From an uncultured Alphaproteobacteria bacterium (GTDB lineage Bacteria; Pseudomonadota; Alphaproteobacteria; RF32; CAG-239): a stretch of 36,905 nt of DNA. This document shows, piece after piece, positions 1-7,765 of the stretch (position 1 is the first letter of the stretch; every line of letters begins with the position of its first letter). A program made the position numbers and the translations under genes. The notes beneath the pieces were generated by a model. The model saw nothing but the letters and a program-made list of their open reading frames with translations. It made no database searches and was not told the DNA's origin. The stretch lies in assembly GCA_910584385.1 (NCBI GenBank), contig CAJUAK010000003.1:105100-142004 (forward strand), read 5' to 3'.

Positions 1-1259
1 CAGCACTGCGTTTTTTCAATACAGCTTGTGCCGCAAGTCTTCTTGCCCAACTCCTCACAAGTCATATTGACGCAGGTTCCGTTCTCGCATTTCTGGTTTA
101 ACGGGCACATACTTAACCCGTTTGTACAACAGCTATCTGCTGAGACGCACGTTTTTCCACAGGTTTTCTGTCCCTGTTCTTCGCAAGATACGCATTTGCG
201 GCAATTGCTGTTTGCAGGATCCAATACGGCAACTTTCGGCAGAACGCAACTCGACTCTCCCAAGGATATCGGCGAATAGCCTTCAGAACAATTTACTGTT
301 TTAGTTTGGATTTTGGTACAAGACGGATTGCTCTCCTGCTCGACCAACTCCTGATGTCGTACATCAAATAATTTGATTTCCGTACTATAGCCCAATTCGC
401 AAGCCACGCCTTTGCAGGTTCCGCATTTTTCATTATCTGTCTGCGTTTCAAATGTTTGGCCATCTTTGCAAGATTCCGACGTTATTGCCGTGCTGTAATT
501 CAGATAGCACTCAATCCCGCAGCAGCCCCAGCATCCTGATGCCCCTTCCTGCTGGCAAAGCACTTCTCCATTGGGACATTTTGGCTTTACGCTGCTGTAT
601 CCATCTTTACATAACGAAACACAGCTATGCGTTGCCTTATCGCAGATAGGTTTTCCGGCATTAACCGCACCATTTCTTTCGCAATCGTCATTATTGCAGC
701 AGCCGTAACCACTCGTGCTTGCGCAGTCGCCGGTCTCCGAACAATATTTCTGCCCGCTGCCGCAAACGTTGACACAACGATAGCAGCTGCCTGTGCAGCT
801 CGAATCAAGCAACGCGCCGTTTTCTTCTTTCTGTGTGCCGCAATGGGCGCTTTCGCCGATAAGCGTCGCTGAAATAACGCTTCCGTCATCATAGATATAG
901 CTGTCATTACAGCATTTTTTACATTTGTATTTAGTTACCCCGTTTAAGGTGCAACTGTCGGTGCATGCCAGGTTTTGTGTGTGCGAGGTGTAGGTATATA
1001 CTGTATTGCACCGACAGTTACGGTAGCAGCGCAACCCTTTTCCCGGGTACGCCGTATCGCACACAATACCGTTACCCTGCGGCATTGTGGACAACATGTT
1101 AAAATCTTCACATTTTTTTGCGGCAGGATTGGGAGACGGCTTGGAAAGGCCGGAATTTTCTTGATAATCAGGAAGCCAATAAGTTGCAGAAAAACAAGCT
1201 GCCGCACTTATAAAAACAAAGCACGCAGCTAAAAAGAATCTTTGAATTACCTTAGTCAT
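1..1259 (-). CDS. Cysteine-rich exported protein, C-terminus beyond the left edge
   Basis: An uninterrupted reading frame of 419 codons runs from the ATG at 1259 off the left edge, so the stop codon is not in the window. The N-terminus (MTKVIQRFFLAACFVFISAA) is a signal peptide, probably cut near residues 24-25. The rest is very rich in cysteine, often as CC, CxxC or CxC, and contains few hydrophobic stretches, as expected for a disulfide-stabilised surface or periplasmic protein. Near the visible end, a 20-residue unit beginning CEEQGQKTCG (residue 359) recurs as CEELGKKTCG (residue 401), a 42-residue period with about 11 of 20 identities. Only a weak ribosome site (GGTGAACGAAA) precedes the ATG. 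The exact family is not recognised. Other-frame ORFs on both strands here are shadows; this frame has the signal peptide and conserved cysteine pattern. Confidence 0.8.
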   Translation of the reverse strand, partial: MTKVIQRFFLAACFVFISAAACFSATYWLPDYQENSGLSKPSPNPAAKKCEDFNMLSTMPQGNGIVCDTAYPGKGLRCYRNCRCNTVYTYTSHTQNLACTDSCTLNGVTKYKCKKCCNDSYIYDDGSVISATLIGESAHCGTQKEENGALLDSSCTGSCYRCVNVCGSGQKYCSETGDCASTSGYGCCNNDDCERNGAVNAGKPICDKATHSCVSLCKDGYSSVKPKCPNGEVLCQQEGASGCWGCCGIECYLNYSTAITSESCKDGQTFETQTDNEKCGTCKGVACELGYSTEIKLFDVRHQELVEQESNPSCTKIQTKTVNCSEGYSPISLGESSCVLPKVAVLDPANSNCRKCVSCEEQGQKTCGKTCVSADSCCTNGLSMCPLNQKCENGTCVNMTCEELGKKTCGTSCIEKTQC

Positions 1260-1296
1260 TTTCGTTCACCCAATCTAATATCACACACACAAGACT

Positions 1297-1325
1297 AGGC
1301 TAGCACAAAATAATGATAGTGTCAA
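1297..1325 (-). promoter_or_regulatory. Possible promoter of the cysteine-rich gene
   Basis: Reading the minus strand, a perfect -35 TTGACA (1325-1320) is followed after 17 bases by TAGCCT (1302-1297). The -10 is poor, so this is tentative. Confidence 0.3.
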
Positions 1326-1388
1326 GGACTTTTCTGTCCATCAATTTTCTATAAGATGAAAAAAACGGCAATATAACTATTATCAGAC

Positions 1389-1419
1389 AAAAAACTCCGG
1401 AACAGATGTCCGGAGTTTT
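1389..1419 (-). terminator. Terminator of the response regulator gene
   Basis: Inverted repeat AAAACTCCGGA / TCCGGAGTTTT (1391-1401 and 1409-1419) with a 7-base loop, followed on the minus strand by a T run. It lies just past the stop of the response regulator gene. T residues also follow on the plus strand, so it could act both ways. Confidence 0.8.
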
Positions 1420-1446
1420 AATTTGGGCAAGGCTTTATTTTAATCG

Positions 1447-2079
1447 TTAGATTAGCCCCATTTTTTGAGCTTTGATAACGGCCTGCGTGCGGTTGGTTGC
1501 CCCTACGGAACGCAGCAGCGCGTTCACATGAAGCTTAACCGTTGCTTCGCTTACGCCCATTTCATACGCAATTTGCTTATTAGACATGCCTTCCGCGACG
1601 TAACCCAACACTTCGCTTTGGCGGTTCGTTAATGATTTTCCGCTGCCGGCAGGGACTACCGCTGTCTTAACCGTCGGCACGGTTCCTTCAAAAACGACCG
1701 GCGGGAAATATGTTCCGCCATCTAAAATCAGTTTTAAGGCGCCGGTTAAAATTTTTGTATCTGCCCGTTTAGGAATATAACCGCTGATGCCGCTTTCAAT
1801 AACACGGCGGATACTGCGCAAATCTTCGCTGGCAGAAATAACAACGATACGGGTTTCCCCTGCTTCGGCCTGAAGCCGGCGCAAGCCATCTTCCCATTTC
1901 ATATCAGGCATGTCCAAATCGACCAAAATTAAATTCAGTTTAGGTTCGTCTGCAATAATTTTTAATGCCTGCGAAAAAGTACCCGCCTGAAGTATGGTCG
2001 TTTGCGGTGCGAGCTGTTCCAGCTGAATGCTTAAACCGTCTCTAAATAAAGCGTGATCGTCTGCAACCAGAATTTTCAT
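1447..2079 (-). CDS. NarL/LuxR-family response regulator
   Basis: A 210-residue two-domain DNA-binding response regulator. The receiver domain (residues 1-120) has the acidic pair D7/D8, phospho-acceptor D54 (in ILVDLDMPD), a serine near residue 82 and K104 (in YIPKRAD). The C-terminal LuxR-type helix-turn-helix (about 148-208) contains LTNRQSEVL, MSNKQIAYEMGVSEATVKLH and a typical end. CAGGAG precedes the ATG at a good distance. The gene follows the dCMP deaminase gene with a 57-base gap on the same strand and may be co-transcribed. No histidine kinase is nearby, so its signal and targets cannot be told from the window. Confidence 0.92.
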   Translation of the reverse strand: MKILVADDHALFRDGLSIQLEQLAPQTTILQAGTFSQALKIIADEPKLNLILVDLDMPDMKWEDGLRRLQAEAGETRIVVISASEDLRSIRRVIESGISGYIPKRADTKILTGALKLILDGGTYFPPVVFEGTVPTVKTAVVPAGSGKSLTNRQSEVLGYVAEGMSNKQIAYEMGVSEATVKLHVNALLRSVGATNRTQAVIKAQKMGLI

Positions 2080-2136
2080 CTCTATCTCCTGAATATATTA
2101 ATTTCTCTATTCCTAAGTTATATAATTTTCTTTTTC

Positions 2137-2598
2137 CTATTTTAAAGGCAGTAATTTATATTCTATGCCCGCTTCCTTGAACATTTGTTCAGAATAAACC
2201 AGTTTATCCCGCCAAGTGTTCTGCGGTGAATTTTCATCAATCTTAACCGCATGCGTTACAACCATTTTTATGCCCGATTGGATAATCGCACGCGCGCAAT
2301 CCGTACAGGGGGCATGCGTTGCATACATCACACAGCCTTTTAAGGATGTTCCCGTTAAACATGCATTATATATGGCATTGCGTTCAGCATGTTCAAAAAA
2401 ATCATATTTTGTCGGGCGTTCCAAACGTTCGGGAATATTGTCATCCACGCCCCTTACCAGGCCGTTATAGCCTGTTGCGCGGATTTCCCTGTCCGGCCCG
2501 ACAACAACGGCTCCGGTTTTGGTCGACGGGTCTTTAGACCAAGTTGCAACCAATTCGGCCACTTCCATGAACCTTTCATGCCATTTTTCCGAGAACAT
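2137..2598 (-). CDS. Deoxycytidylate (dCMP) deaminase family protein
   Basis: A 153-residue zinc-dependent cytidine/deoxycytidylate deaminase. The zinc ligands and catalytic glutamate are visible: H70-A-E72 and P97-C98-T-D-C101 (motifs HAE and PCxxC). The family converts dCMP to dUMP, supplying substrate for thymidylate synthase; ComEB-like proteins belong here. Full length for the family. A strong AGGAGG site lies just before the ATG at 2598. It is divergent from enolase across 184 bases. It could act on another cytosine-type base, but the length and the early STKTGAVVVG segment fit dCMP deaminases best. Confidence 0.88.
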   Translation of the reverse strand: MFSEKWHERFMEVAELVATWSKDPSTKTGAVVVGPDREIRATGYNGLVRGVDDNIPERLERPTKYDFFEHAERNAIYNACLTGTSLKGCVMYATHAPCTDCARAIIQSGIKMVVTHAVKIDENSPQNTWRDKLVYSEQMFKEAGIEYKLLPLK

Positions 2599-2735
2599 TT
2601 TTCCTCCTATCCTATTCTTTAGTTTTAGTTTAGAGGATTAAAGGCAAATAGCAATACGAAAATTTTGAGTTCAGATAACAAAAAATACGTACACTTATGC
2701 ATTCTTATGCAGAAAAGCTTGACATCAAATAAATT

Positions 2736-2766
2736 TTGACACAAGTTATAGGCAGTTTAATATATA
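2736..2766 (+). promoter_or_regulatory. Likely enolase promoter region
   Basis: Two TTGACA hexamers occur 17 bases apart (2719-2724 and 2736-2741), followed by an A/T-rich -10-like stretch (TATATA at 2761-2766, or TTATAG at 2746-2751). The spacings are not ideal (19 and 21 bases), so the exact pairing is uncertain. Confidence 0.4.
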
Positions 2767-2782
2767 ACTTAAGGAGAAAAAT

Positions 2783-4060
2783 ATGAGCGCTATTGTTGAT
2801 ATTCATGCTAGAGAAATCTTAGATTCTCGCGGAAACCCGACTGTTGAAGCCGATGTTATGCTGCAGTCAGGCGCCTTCGGGCGGGCCGCTGTTCCAAGCG
2901 GCGCATCCACAGGCGTGCATGAAGCTGTTGAGCTGCGCGATGGCGATAAAAAACGCTATTCCGGAAAGGGCGTTGAAAAAGCCGTTAACAATGTCAATGA
3001 AGAAATTTATGACGCTTTGGCCGGCTTGGAAGCCGAAGACCAAATCGCAATCGACCAAACCATGATTGATTTGGACGGTACGGAAAATAAAGGTCGCCTC
3101 GGCGCCAATGCTATTTTGGCCGTTTCAATGGCTGTTGCAAAAGCCCAGGCTGAAGAAGCCGAACTTCCTTTGTACCGTTACCTTGGCGGCACAATGGCCC
3201 ATACCTTGCCGGTTCCTATGATGAATATTCTGAATGGCGGACAACATGCCGATAATCCGATTGACATTCAAGAATTTATGATTATGCCGGTTTCTGCAAC
3301 TTCTGTTAAAGAAGCTGTCCGCATGGGTGCTGAAATCTTCCATACATTAAAGAAAAACCTTAAAGCTGCCGGCCATAACACCAACGTTGGCGATGAAGGC
3401 GGTTTTGCTCCGAATCTGAAATCTGCCGAAGAAGCTTTGACCTTTATTGTAAATTCAATTAAAGATGCCGGCTTCAAACCTGGCGAAGATGTTGTTTTGG
3501 CAATTGATGCAGCTTCTTCAGAATTCTATGAAAACGGAAAATATGAAATGAAGGGCGAAGGCAAATCTTACACCAATGCCCAAATGGTTGAATTTTACAA
3601 AGATTTGTGCAACAGATTCCCGATTTTCTCTATCGAAGACGGCATGGCCGAAGACGACTGGGAAGGTTGGAAAATGTTGACAGACGCTATCGGCGACAAA
3701 GTACAATTGGTTGGCGATGATTTGTTTGTTACCAATCCGAAACGCTTGGCAATGGGTATTGAAAAAGGCGTTGCCAACTCCATTTTGGTTAAGGTTAACC
3801 AAATCGGTTCTTTAACGGAAACAATGAAAGCTGTTAATTTGGCACAACGCAATGGCTACACTGCCGTATTGTCTCACCGCTCCGGCGAAACAGAAGATAC
3901 GACAATTGCCGATATCGCTGTTGCAACCAACTGCGGACAAATCAAGACCGGTTCTATGTCTCGTACGGACCGCATGGCAAAATACAACCAGCTTATCCGC
4001 ATTGAGGAAGAATTAGGCGATATGGCTGTTTATGCCGGAAAATCTATTTTGAAAAAATAA
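2783..4060 (+). CDS. eno: Enolase (phosphopyruvate hydratase)
   Basis: A full-length 425-residue enolase, converting 2-phosphoglycerate to phosphoenolpyruvate in glycolysis; in many bacteria it is also part of the RNA degradosome. Visible signatures are the N-terminal REILDSRGNPTVE, the mobile loop SGASTGVHEA, the HADNPIDIQEFMI segment, the metal-binding SIEDG (about residue 285) and GDDLFVTN (about 312), the catalytic lysine segment LVKVNQIGSLTET (about 336-348) and SHRSGETED (about 363-371). AAGGAG lies seven bases before the ATG. The gene is monocistronic, with its own promoter region and a terminator right behind it. Confidence 0.98.
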   Translation: MSAIVDIHAREILDSRGNPTVEADVMLQSGAFGRAAVPSGASTGVHEAVELRDGDKKRYSGKGVEKAVNNVNEEIYDALAGLEAEDQIAIDQTMIDLDGTENKGRLGANAILAVSMAVAKAQAEEAELPLYRYLGGTMAHTLPVPMMNILNGGQHADNPIDIQEFMIMPVSATSVKEAVRMGAEIFHTLKKNLKAAGHNTNVGDEGGFAPNLKSAEEALTFIVNSIKDAGFKPGEDVVLAIDAASSEFYENGKYEMKGEGKSYTNAQMVEFYKDLCNRFPIFSIEDGMAEDDWEGWKMLTDAIGDKVQLVGDDLFVTNPKRLAMGIEKGVANSILVKVNQIGSLTETMKAVNLAQRNGYTAVLSHRSGETEDTTIADIAVATNCGQIKTGSMSRTDRMAKYNQLIRIEEELGDMAVYAGKSILKK

Positions 4061-4078
4061 TTTATTTTTTTCAAAGAC

Positions 4079-4118
4079 AACGCTCCTTCACTCACCCGAA
4101 GGGGCGTTTTGTTTTTTC
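4079..4118 (+). terminator. Enolase terminator
   Basis: Stem ACGCTCCTTC / GAAGGGGCGT (4080-4089 and 4098-4107, one G·T pair), loop of eight bases, then TTTTGTTTTTT. Confidence 0.85.
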
Positions 4119-4146
4119 TTGACTTTTTAAAATTTGCCAATACTTT
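4119..4146 (+). promoter_or_regulatory. Possible promoter of the WG-repeat-like gene
   Basis: TTGACT (4119-4124), 16 bases, TACTTT (4141-4146). It directly follows the enolase terminator. TATAGT at 4147 is an alternative -10. Confidence 0.35.
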
Positions 4147-4178
4147 TATAGTATTCAGAAATTTTTAACATTTATTTT

Positions 4179-5015
4179 ATGGACAACAACAAAAAGCGTT
4201 CTGAAAATATCCAGGATATTGTTCAGAAAATCAAAATTATGGAAGCCTACGGCAAATACGGCTTGGAATCGCTTCAGACACAGGAAATTCTTGTGCCGCC
4301 CCTGTATGAATTTGCCACAAGAAACGGAGAATTCATTCTCTTGGGACGAGCCCAGCGGTTTGGCGAAAAAACGCTTTACGGCCTTTATTCGGCAAAAGAT
4401 GCAAGCTGCATCCTCCTTCCCCGCTATGAATCCATCGCCATCCGGCGAGAGCAACGGCAGCACGTCTATGGCGCTTACGGCACCAATTACATTCTGGCGA
4501 CAGAAAACGGCAAAACAGGCGCTTTCAACTTTTCCGGCAAGATGCTTGTTCCCTGCGAATATTCTGACATCGTTGACAACATCCATGCTTATTATGAACG
4601 GCACAGAGCCCGGCATGGCATCTATCATGAGGAGGATATTCCGCCGGCAAAGTATTTGATTGCCTCTACTGAAGATGGTGCTTCCCTGTTCAGTATTGAC
4701 GGGGAAAAACTTTTGGAAGGGCAAAAAATTATCCCGTTGCGGACAGAGCTGTTTCAGTACGGCTCTAAAAAATCCCTGTACGGGTTATGCTCGCCCAGAA
4801 GGAAAACGCCTCAAAGCTATGAGGATATTACCCTTGTCGGCGACAGGCTGATTATCCATAATCACGGCTATCAGGAACTTTGGGATTTGGACTTTAACCG
4901 CATATTGCAGTCTAAAAGCCCGATCAGCATTGTTTCTGAAAAAGAAATGATTTTCAAAACCGTCATAGACGGGCAAAGCATCACCTTTAACCGCTTTGGC
5001 AAAATCATCCGCTAA
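4179..5015 (+). CDS. Degenerate WG-repeat-like protein
   Basis: A 278-residue protein without signal peptide or membrane segment. It is made of repeating short beta units that resemble degenerate WG (KWG) repeats: YGKYGLESL...PLYE, LYGLYSAKD...PRYESI, GKTGAFNFSGKMLVPCEYSDI, GASLFSIDGEKLL and LYGLCSPRRK...YEDI. Each has a turn with G, a short strand, then P/E-Y. WG repeats are thought to form beta-propeller or solenoid folds for protein contacts; no enzyme residues are visible. No Shine-Dalgarno precedes the ATG, only TTATTTT. It stands alone between two terminators. Its function cannot be inferred. Confidence 0.75.
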   Translation: MDNNKKRSENIQDIVQKIKIMEAYGKYGLESLQTQEILVPPLYEFATRNGEFILLGRAQRFGEKTLYGLYSAKDASCILLPRYESIAIRREQRQHVYGAYGTNYILATENGKTGAFNFSGKMLVPCEYSDIVDNIHAYYERHRARHGIYHEEDIPPAKYLIASTEDGASLFSIDGEKLLEGQKIIPLRTELFQYGSKKSLYGLCSPRRKTPQSYEDITLVGDRLIIHNHGYQELWDLDFNRILQSKSPISIVSEKEMIFKTVIDGQSITFNRFGKIIR

Positions 5016-5017
5016 AC

Positions 5018-5061
5018 AAAGAAACACCGGTTTGTTTTTTATAACAAACCGGTGTTTCTTT
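5018..5061. terminator. Bidirectional terminator between convergent genes
   Basis: A perfect 19-bp stem (5018-5036 with 5043-5061; core AAACACCGGTTTGTT) with a six-base loop. T runs lie on either strand. The right arm overlaps the stop codon of the minus-strand gene. Confidence 0.85.
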
Positions 5062-5368
5062 AAGATTTTTTTCTTAAACTTAAGAAAAGGAAGACCATGC
5101 AGGCAGCAAAAAACATGACGACAAAGCTTACGGCAAGGTTAAGCAGGATATTTAACACAACAGAGGCTGTGGTGCTTAACCATCCGCCTTCCAGCCGGAT
5201 TAAGAATTGTCCGCCGAAGACTGCCACAATCCAAAGGATCGGCAGCAGATTATCCCACAGCACATACCTTCTGCTTTTAAAGATAATGCCTGCTTTCATC
5301 AAACTGGCGCCGACACCCATTATTGCCGCACATAGGCAGGCAACAACAAAAAACAACCCCGTTATCAT
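5060..5368 (-). CDS. Small membrane protein, second of a tandem pair
   Basis: 102 residues with about three hydrophobic helices (near residues 2-24, 39-55 and 67-95) and a basic end (LRKKS). It starts two bases after the stop codon of the upstream gene, so the two are very probably translated together. It resembles that neighbour in length, topology and the motif GGWLST..VVLNILLNLAVS, so it is probably a tandem duplicate. No family recognised and no catalytic residues seen. Confidence 0.75.
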   Translation of the reverse strand: MITGLFFVVACLCAAIMGVGASLMKAGIIFKSRRYVLWDNLLPILWIVAVFGGQFLIRLEGGWLSTTASVVLNILLNLAVSFVVMFFAACMVFLFLSLRKKS

Positions 5369-5370
5369 GA

Positions 5371-5679
5371 TTACAACCGCTTACAAATCTGCCAGAAGAC
5401 GATTGTAAATATACCGATAACCCAAAAGACCGTGGCAATCAGAAAATTGACCACAATATTGACAAGGATTGAAAGCCAGGGCGTGTCAATTTCAAAGAGC
5501 CAACGGCAGCCAATCACACAGCCTATTGTACCCAAGGCAAACAACGCCAGCAAGGCATCGTTGCCGCGGATGGCATAAATGCTTCTCTCTTCGCTGTCAT
5601 TGAGAATAATGTTTCCCATCAGAAGGCCGCAAAGCACAGCTCCCAGGCACATAACAATAAATAAAATAACTTGTTGCAT
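5371..5679 (-). CDS. Small membrane protein, first of a tandem pair
   Basis: I chose the ATG at 5679, giving 102 residues (MQQVILFIVMCLGAVLCG...). A TTG nine codons upstream is also open but less likely. The protein has an N-terminal helix, a polar loop (NDSEERSIYAIRGND), and two or three more helices, the last containing TPWLSILVNIVVNFLIATV, matching the next gene. There is no Shine-Dalgarno; the leader is almost pure A/T. A good promoter lies about 40 bases upstream. Unknown function. Confidence 0.75.
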   Translation of the reverse strand: MQQVILFIVMCLGAVLCGLLMGNIILNDSEERSIYAIRGNDALLALFALGTIGCVIGCRWLFEIDTPWLSILVNIVVNFLIATVFWVIGIFTIVFWQICKRL

Positions 5680-5716
5680 ATATAAAAGTATTAAATTAAT
5701 AATCAATTTTGCAGAA

Positions 5717-5744
5717 ATTATAGTAATTTTTGAAAAATTTGCAA
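5717..5744 (-). promoter_or_regulatory. Promoter of the tandem membrane-protein pair
   Basis: Minus strand: TTGCAA (5744-5739), 16 bases, perfect TATAAT (5722-5717). It lies just past the preceding terminator and predicts a leader of about 30 A/T-rich bases. Confidence 0.7.
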
Positions 5745-5780
5745 CAAAAAAAATCCCGTTTGCGTAAGCAAACGGGATTT
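5745..5780 (-). terminator. Terminator of the 96-residue membrane protein gene
   Basis: Stem AAATCCCGTTTGC / GCAAACGGGATTT (5751-5763 and 5768-5780), loop GTAA, followed on the minus strand by eight T residues. Confidence 0.85.
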
Positions 5781-5813
5781 AATTTTCCGGCCTTTTGGCA
5801 GAACAACAGTTTT

Positions 5814-6104
5814 TTAGGTATCCCACTTACCTGTCCATATCCAATGGCATAGGGATATAATGAGGCAGAAGAAAGCGATGAGCAGAAGCGGCCCTATAAC
5901 ACTAATGAGAGCAGCTGCCCCTATAATTATTAAACTGTCTTTTTGACACCATAAGACTGTTGCCGCTATAGCGACGCATATCCCGGCAACGAGGGAAAAA
6001 CGGCCGACCCTCTGAAATATTTTGCCTTGCCGTAATGACGCTTGTGTAAAAATAAACACAGCGTTCAAGCAGATTGAAACACCGAAAAGGATAAAAATTA
6101 ACAT
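5814..6104 (-). CDS. Small multi-pass membrane protein, 96 residues
   Basis: About three hydrophobic helices (near residues 1-20, 36-52 and 57-88) joined by a basic loop (RQGKIFQRVGR), ending WIWTGKWDT. The general plan resembles the downstream 102-residue pair, but similarity is too weak to call it a paralogue. It has its own strong promoter and terminator, and an A/T-rich leader (GAAGTAATT) with no real ribosome site. No family recognised. Confidence 0.7.
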   Translation of the reverse strand: MLIFILFGVSICLNAVFIFTQASLRQGKIFQRVGRFSLVAGICVAIAATVLWCQKDSLIIIGAAALISVIGPLLLIAFFCLIISLCHWIWTGKWDT

Positions 6105-6151
6105 AATTACTTCATTTAAAGGTTAGATTTAAAATAATAAATTTTGTCTAC

Positions 6152-6180
6152 ATCATAGACATAATTACATTTAATGTCAA
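6152..6180 (-). promoter_or_regulatory. Promoter of the 96-residue membrane protein gene
   Basis: Minus strand: perfect TTGACA (6180-6175), 17 bases, TATGAT (6157-6152). Near-consensus sigma-70 type; the leader is about 45 A/T-rich bases. Confidence 0.75.
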
Positions 6181-6263
6181 TAGCTTTTTCCTTTTGGTTA
6201 GCTTGAAATCATCATGCCAAAGCTTACATCCTGTTTATGGTTATTTTATTTAGGAGATTTGCG

Positions 6264-6668
6264 ATGAGAAAAATCATGTTCGGGATTATTCTGCTTTGCC
6301 TGCTCACAGCCTGCGCCACACAAGAAAAATATGATGAAAAATTGCAGTCTTTTATCGGCAAGCCCGCCAGCGCATTAAAAAGCGAATTTGGCAAGCCGAG
6401 CGCTAAGATAATTCTTAACGGGCAAGATGAGGTTGTAACCTATACAAAAGCGGACGACGTTTACGTCCCTTCGGAATATTATATTTATAACCAAGGGTTT
6501 GAGCCCAACGCCGAGGTTATATACGGGCCATTTAACGGCGGTTATGATTGGTCGCCTTATGCCGAAATGGGCTATGAGGTTAAATATACCTGCCAAACAT
6601 CTTTCGTTATCCAAAAGGGCATTATTACCGGATGGGCAAGGAAAGGCAATGATTGCGTTGCTTATTAA
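6264..6668 (+). CDS. Small lipoprotein, 134 residues
   Basis: Start chosen at the ATG at 6264, because TAGGAG lies seven bases before it and the product then begins with a clean lipoprotein signal (MRKIMFGIILLCLLTAC, lipobox LTAC, C17). The mature part has IGKPASALKSEFGKPSAK, reminiscent of the G-x-P motifs of small outer-membrane SmpA-like lipoproteins, then a tyrosine-rich segment and two further cysteines (TCQTSF and NDCVAY) that could pair. It ends two bases from the convergent hpnE gene. Function unknown. Confidence 0.8.
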   Translation: MRKIMFGIILLCLLTACATQEKYDEKLQSFIGKPASALKSEFGKPSAKIILNGQDEVVTYTKADDVYVPSEYYIYNQGFEPNAEVIYGPFNGGYDWSPYAEMGYEVKYTCQTSFVIQKGIITGWARKGNDCVAY

Positions 6669-6670
6669 TA

Positions 6671-7765
6671 TTATTTAAGCTTTAACGCTTCTTTTGCAGC
6701 GCGGTATGCCGAGAGCACCGCGCTTTCCATGCAGCAGGGATAATTTTTCATTGTCCAGTCTCCGGCAACAAACAGGTTTTTATAATCTGTTTTCGCGCTT
6801 GCCGGCCGCAAAGAATTATTATAAGCATCTTGCTTTAATGTTGCCCTTTCATGATGAAAAAGCTGGCATGGCGGCATAAAAGCCGGCTTCAGGCCGCGCA
6901 TTTCGCTCAAAACAGCCCAAACTTCTTTTTTTATTTCCTCATCATTGATATATAAATCATTTGCCGCTGAAATCGTTACGCTGATGACATCATAATTTAC
7001 AAAGACCCATTGCACCAGACTGTTCACCACGCCAAGATATCTGGCATTTCCCGGCAAATGCAAAGGCTGGGATGTACGAAATGATAACGTAATGATTTTT
7101 TCAAATTCAAAATGCGGGCCTTGGAATATCTGCTCATATGCCGCGGCATCCAGTGCGGAAATCACAACATCGTCCTCGCCTAAAGGAATCCTTTTTCCGC
7201 CGGCAAAATTAAGCGCCGTTATCCGCCCATCCTGATTTTCAAAATTTTCAAGTTTGCAGCCGCAGCAAATCTCATCAGCATATTTTTCCAGAGGTTCGAT
7301 AAGGTTGCCGGACAGATTATCGTGAGAATAATAAATTTTCCGCCTGTCATAGGTAAAGGGGAATAGCTTCCAAAACACCGTCCTTAAAATTTTTGCGGCG
7401 ACTTCATGCGCCGGCGTATTGACAATTGAAACCAAAATTGCATCCTGGCACTTCCACCATTCTTTATATGCCTGTTTATTAAACCCATCCCAAAAACGGA
7501 GCCGGGGTTCAAATTCGCAAACTTCCATAAGCGAACGGACATTCTTATTGCAGCCGAGCACAACATGGGTTGCATTGTCTACTTCTTTGTCCAGCGTTTT
7601 ATTATAATAAGAAAAAGCTCTTCCGCCGGCATGGGCTTTGGCTTCATAGACCACAACGCGGCACCTGCGGTTCTTCCGCTTTATCTCTTTTGCTGCGGCA
7701 AGCCCGGCTACGCCGGCACCTAAAATATGGATTGTTTTGCTCTTCTTTTTTAACAGGTTTAACAT
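6671..7765 (-). CDS. hpnE: Hydroxysqualene dehydroxylase HpnE-like FAD oxidoreductase
   Basis: A 364-residue flavin amine-oxidase/desaturase-type protein. The FAD-binding site ILGAGVAGLAAAKEI is near residues 14-28, with E41 of the next strand (VVYEAKAHAGGRA). The C-terminal flavin motif is FVAGDWTMKNYPCCMESAV. In the HpnCDE route, HpnE reduces hydroxysqualene to squalene. The assignment rests on fold plus position behind hpnC and hpnD. Its ATG overlaps the end of hpnD by seven bases, suggesting coupled translation. It is shorter than I expect for HpnE (about 410-450 residues), the missing length probably being in the middle domain, so a related desaturase cannot be excluded. Confidence 0.8.
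   Translation of the reverse strand: MLNLLKKKSKTIHILGAGVAGLAAAKEIKRKNRRCRVVVYEAKAHAGGRAFSYYNKTLDKEVDNATHVVLGCNKNVRSLMEVCEFEPRLRFWDGFNKQAYKEWWKCQDAILVSIVNTPAHEVAAKILRTVFWKLFPFTYDRRKIYYSHDNLSGNLIEPLEKYADEICCGCKLENFENQDGRITALNFAGGKRIPLGEDDVVISALDAAAYEQIFQGPHFEFEKIITLSFRTSQPLHLPGNARYLGVVNSLVQWVFVNYDVISVTISAANDLYINDEEIKKEVWAVLSEMRGLKPAFMPPCQLFHHERATLKQDAYNNSLRPASAKTDYKNLFVAGDWTMKNYPCCMESAVLSAYRAAKEALKLK

Noticed and set aside
944..1207. Minus-strand ORF inside the cysteine-rich gene region (and plus-strand ORFs at 28, 452, 627, 975)
   Set aside because: They are in other frames of a continuous signal-peptide-bearing frame that covers 1-1259; their products lack domain character.
4155..4724. 189-codon minus-strand ORF opposite the WG-repeat-like gene
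   Set aside because: Antisense shadow; the plus-strand frame has repeated beta units and covers the whole interval between terminators.
7500..7520. GGTTCAAATTCGC, like a tRNA T-loop
   Set aside because: It lies in the middle of hpnE with no acceptor or anticodon stem around it.
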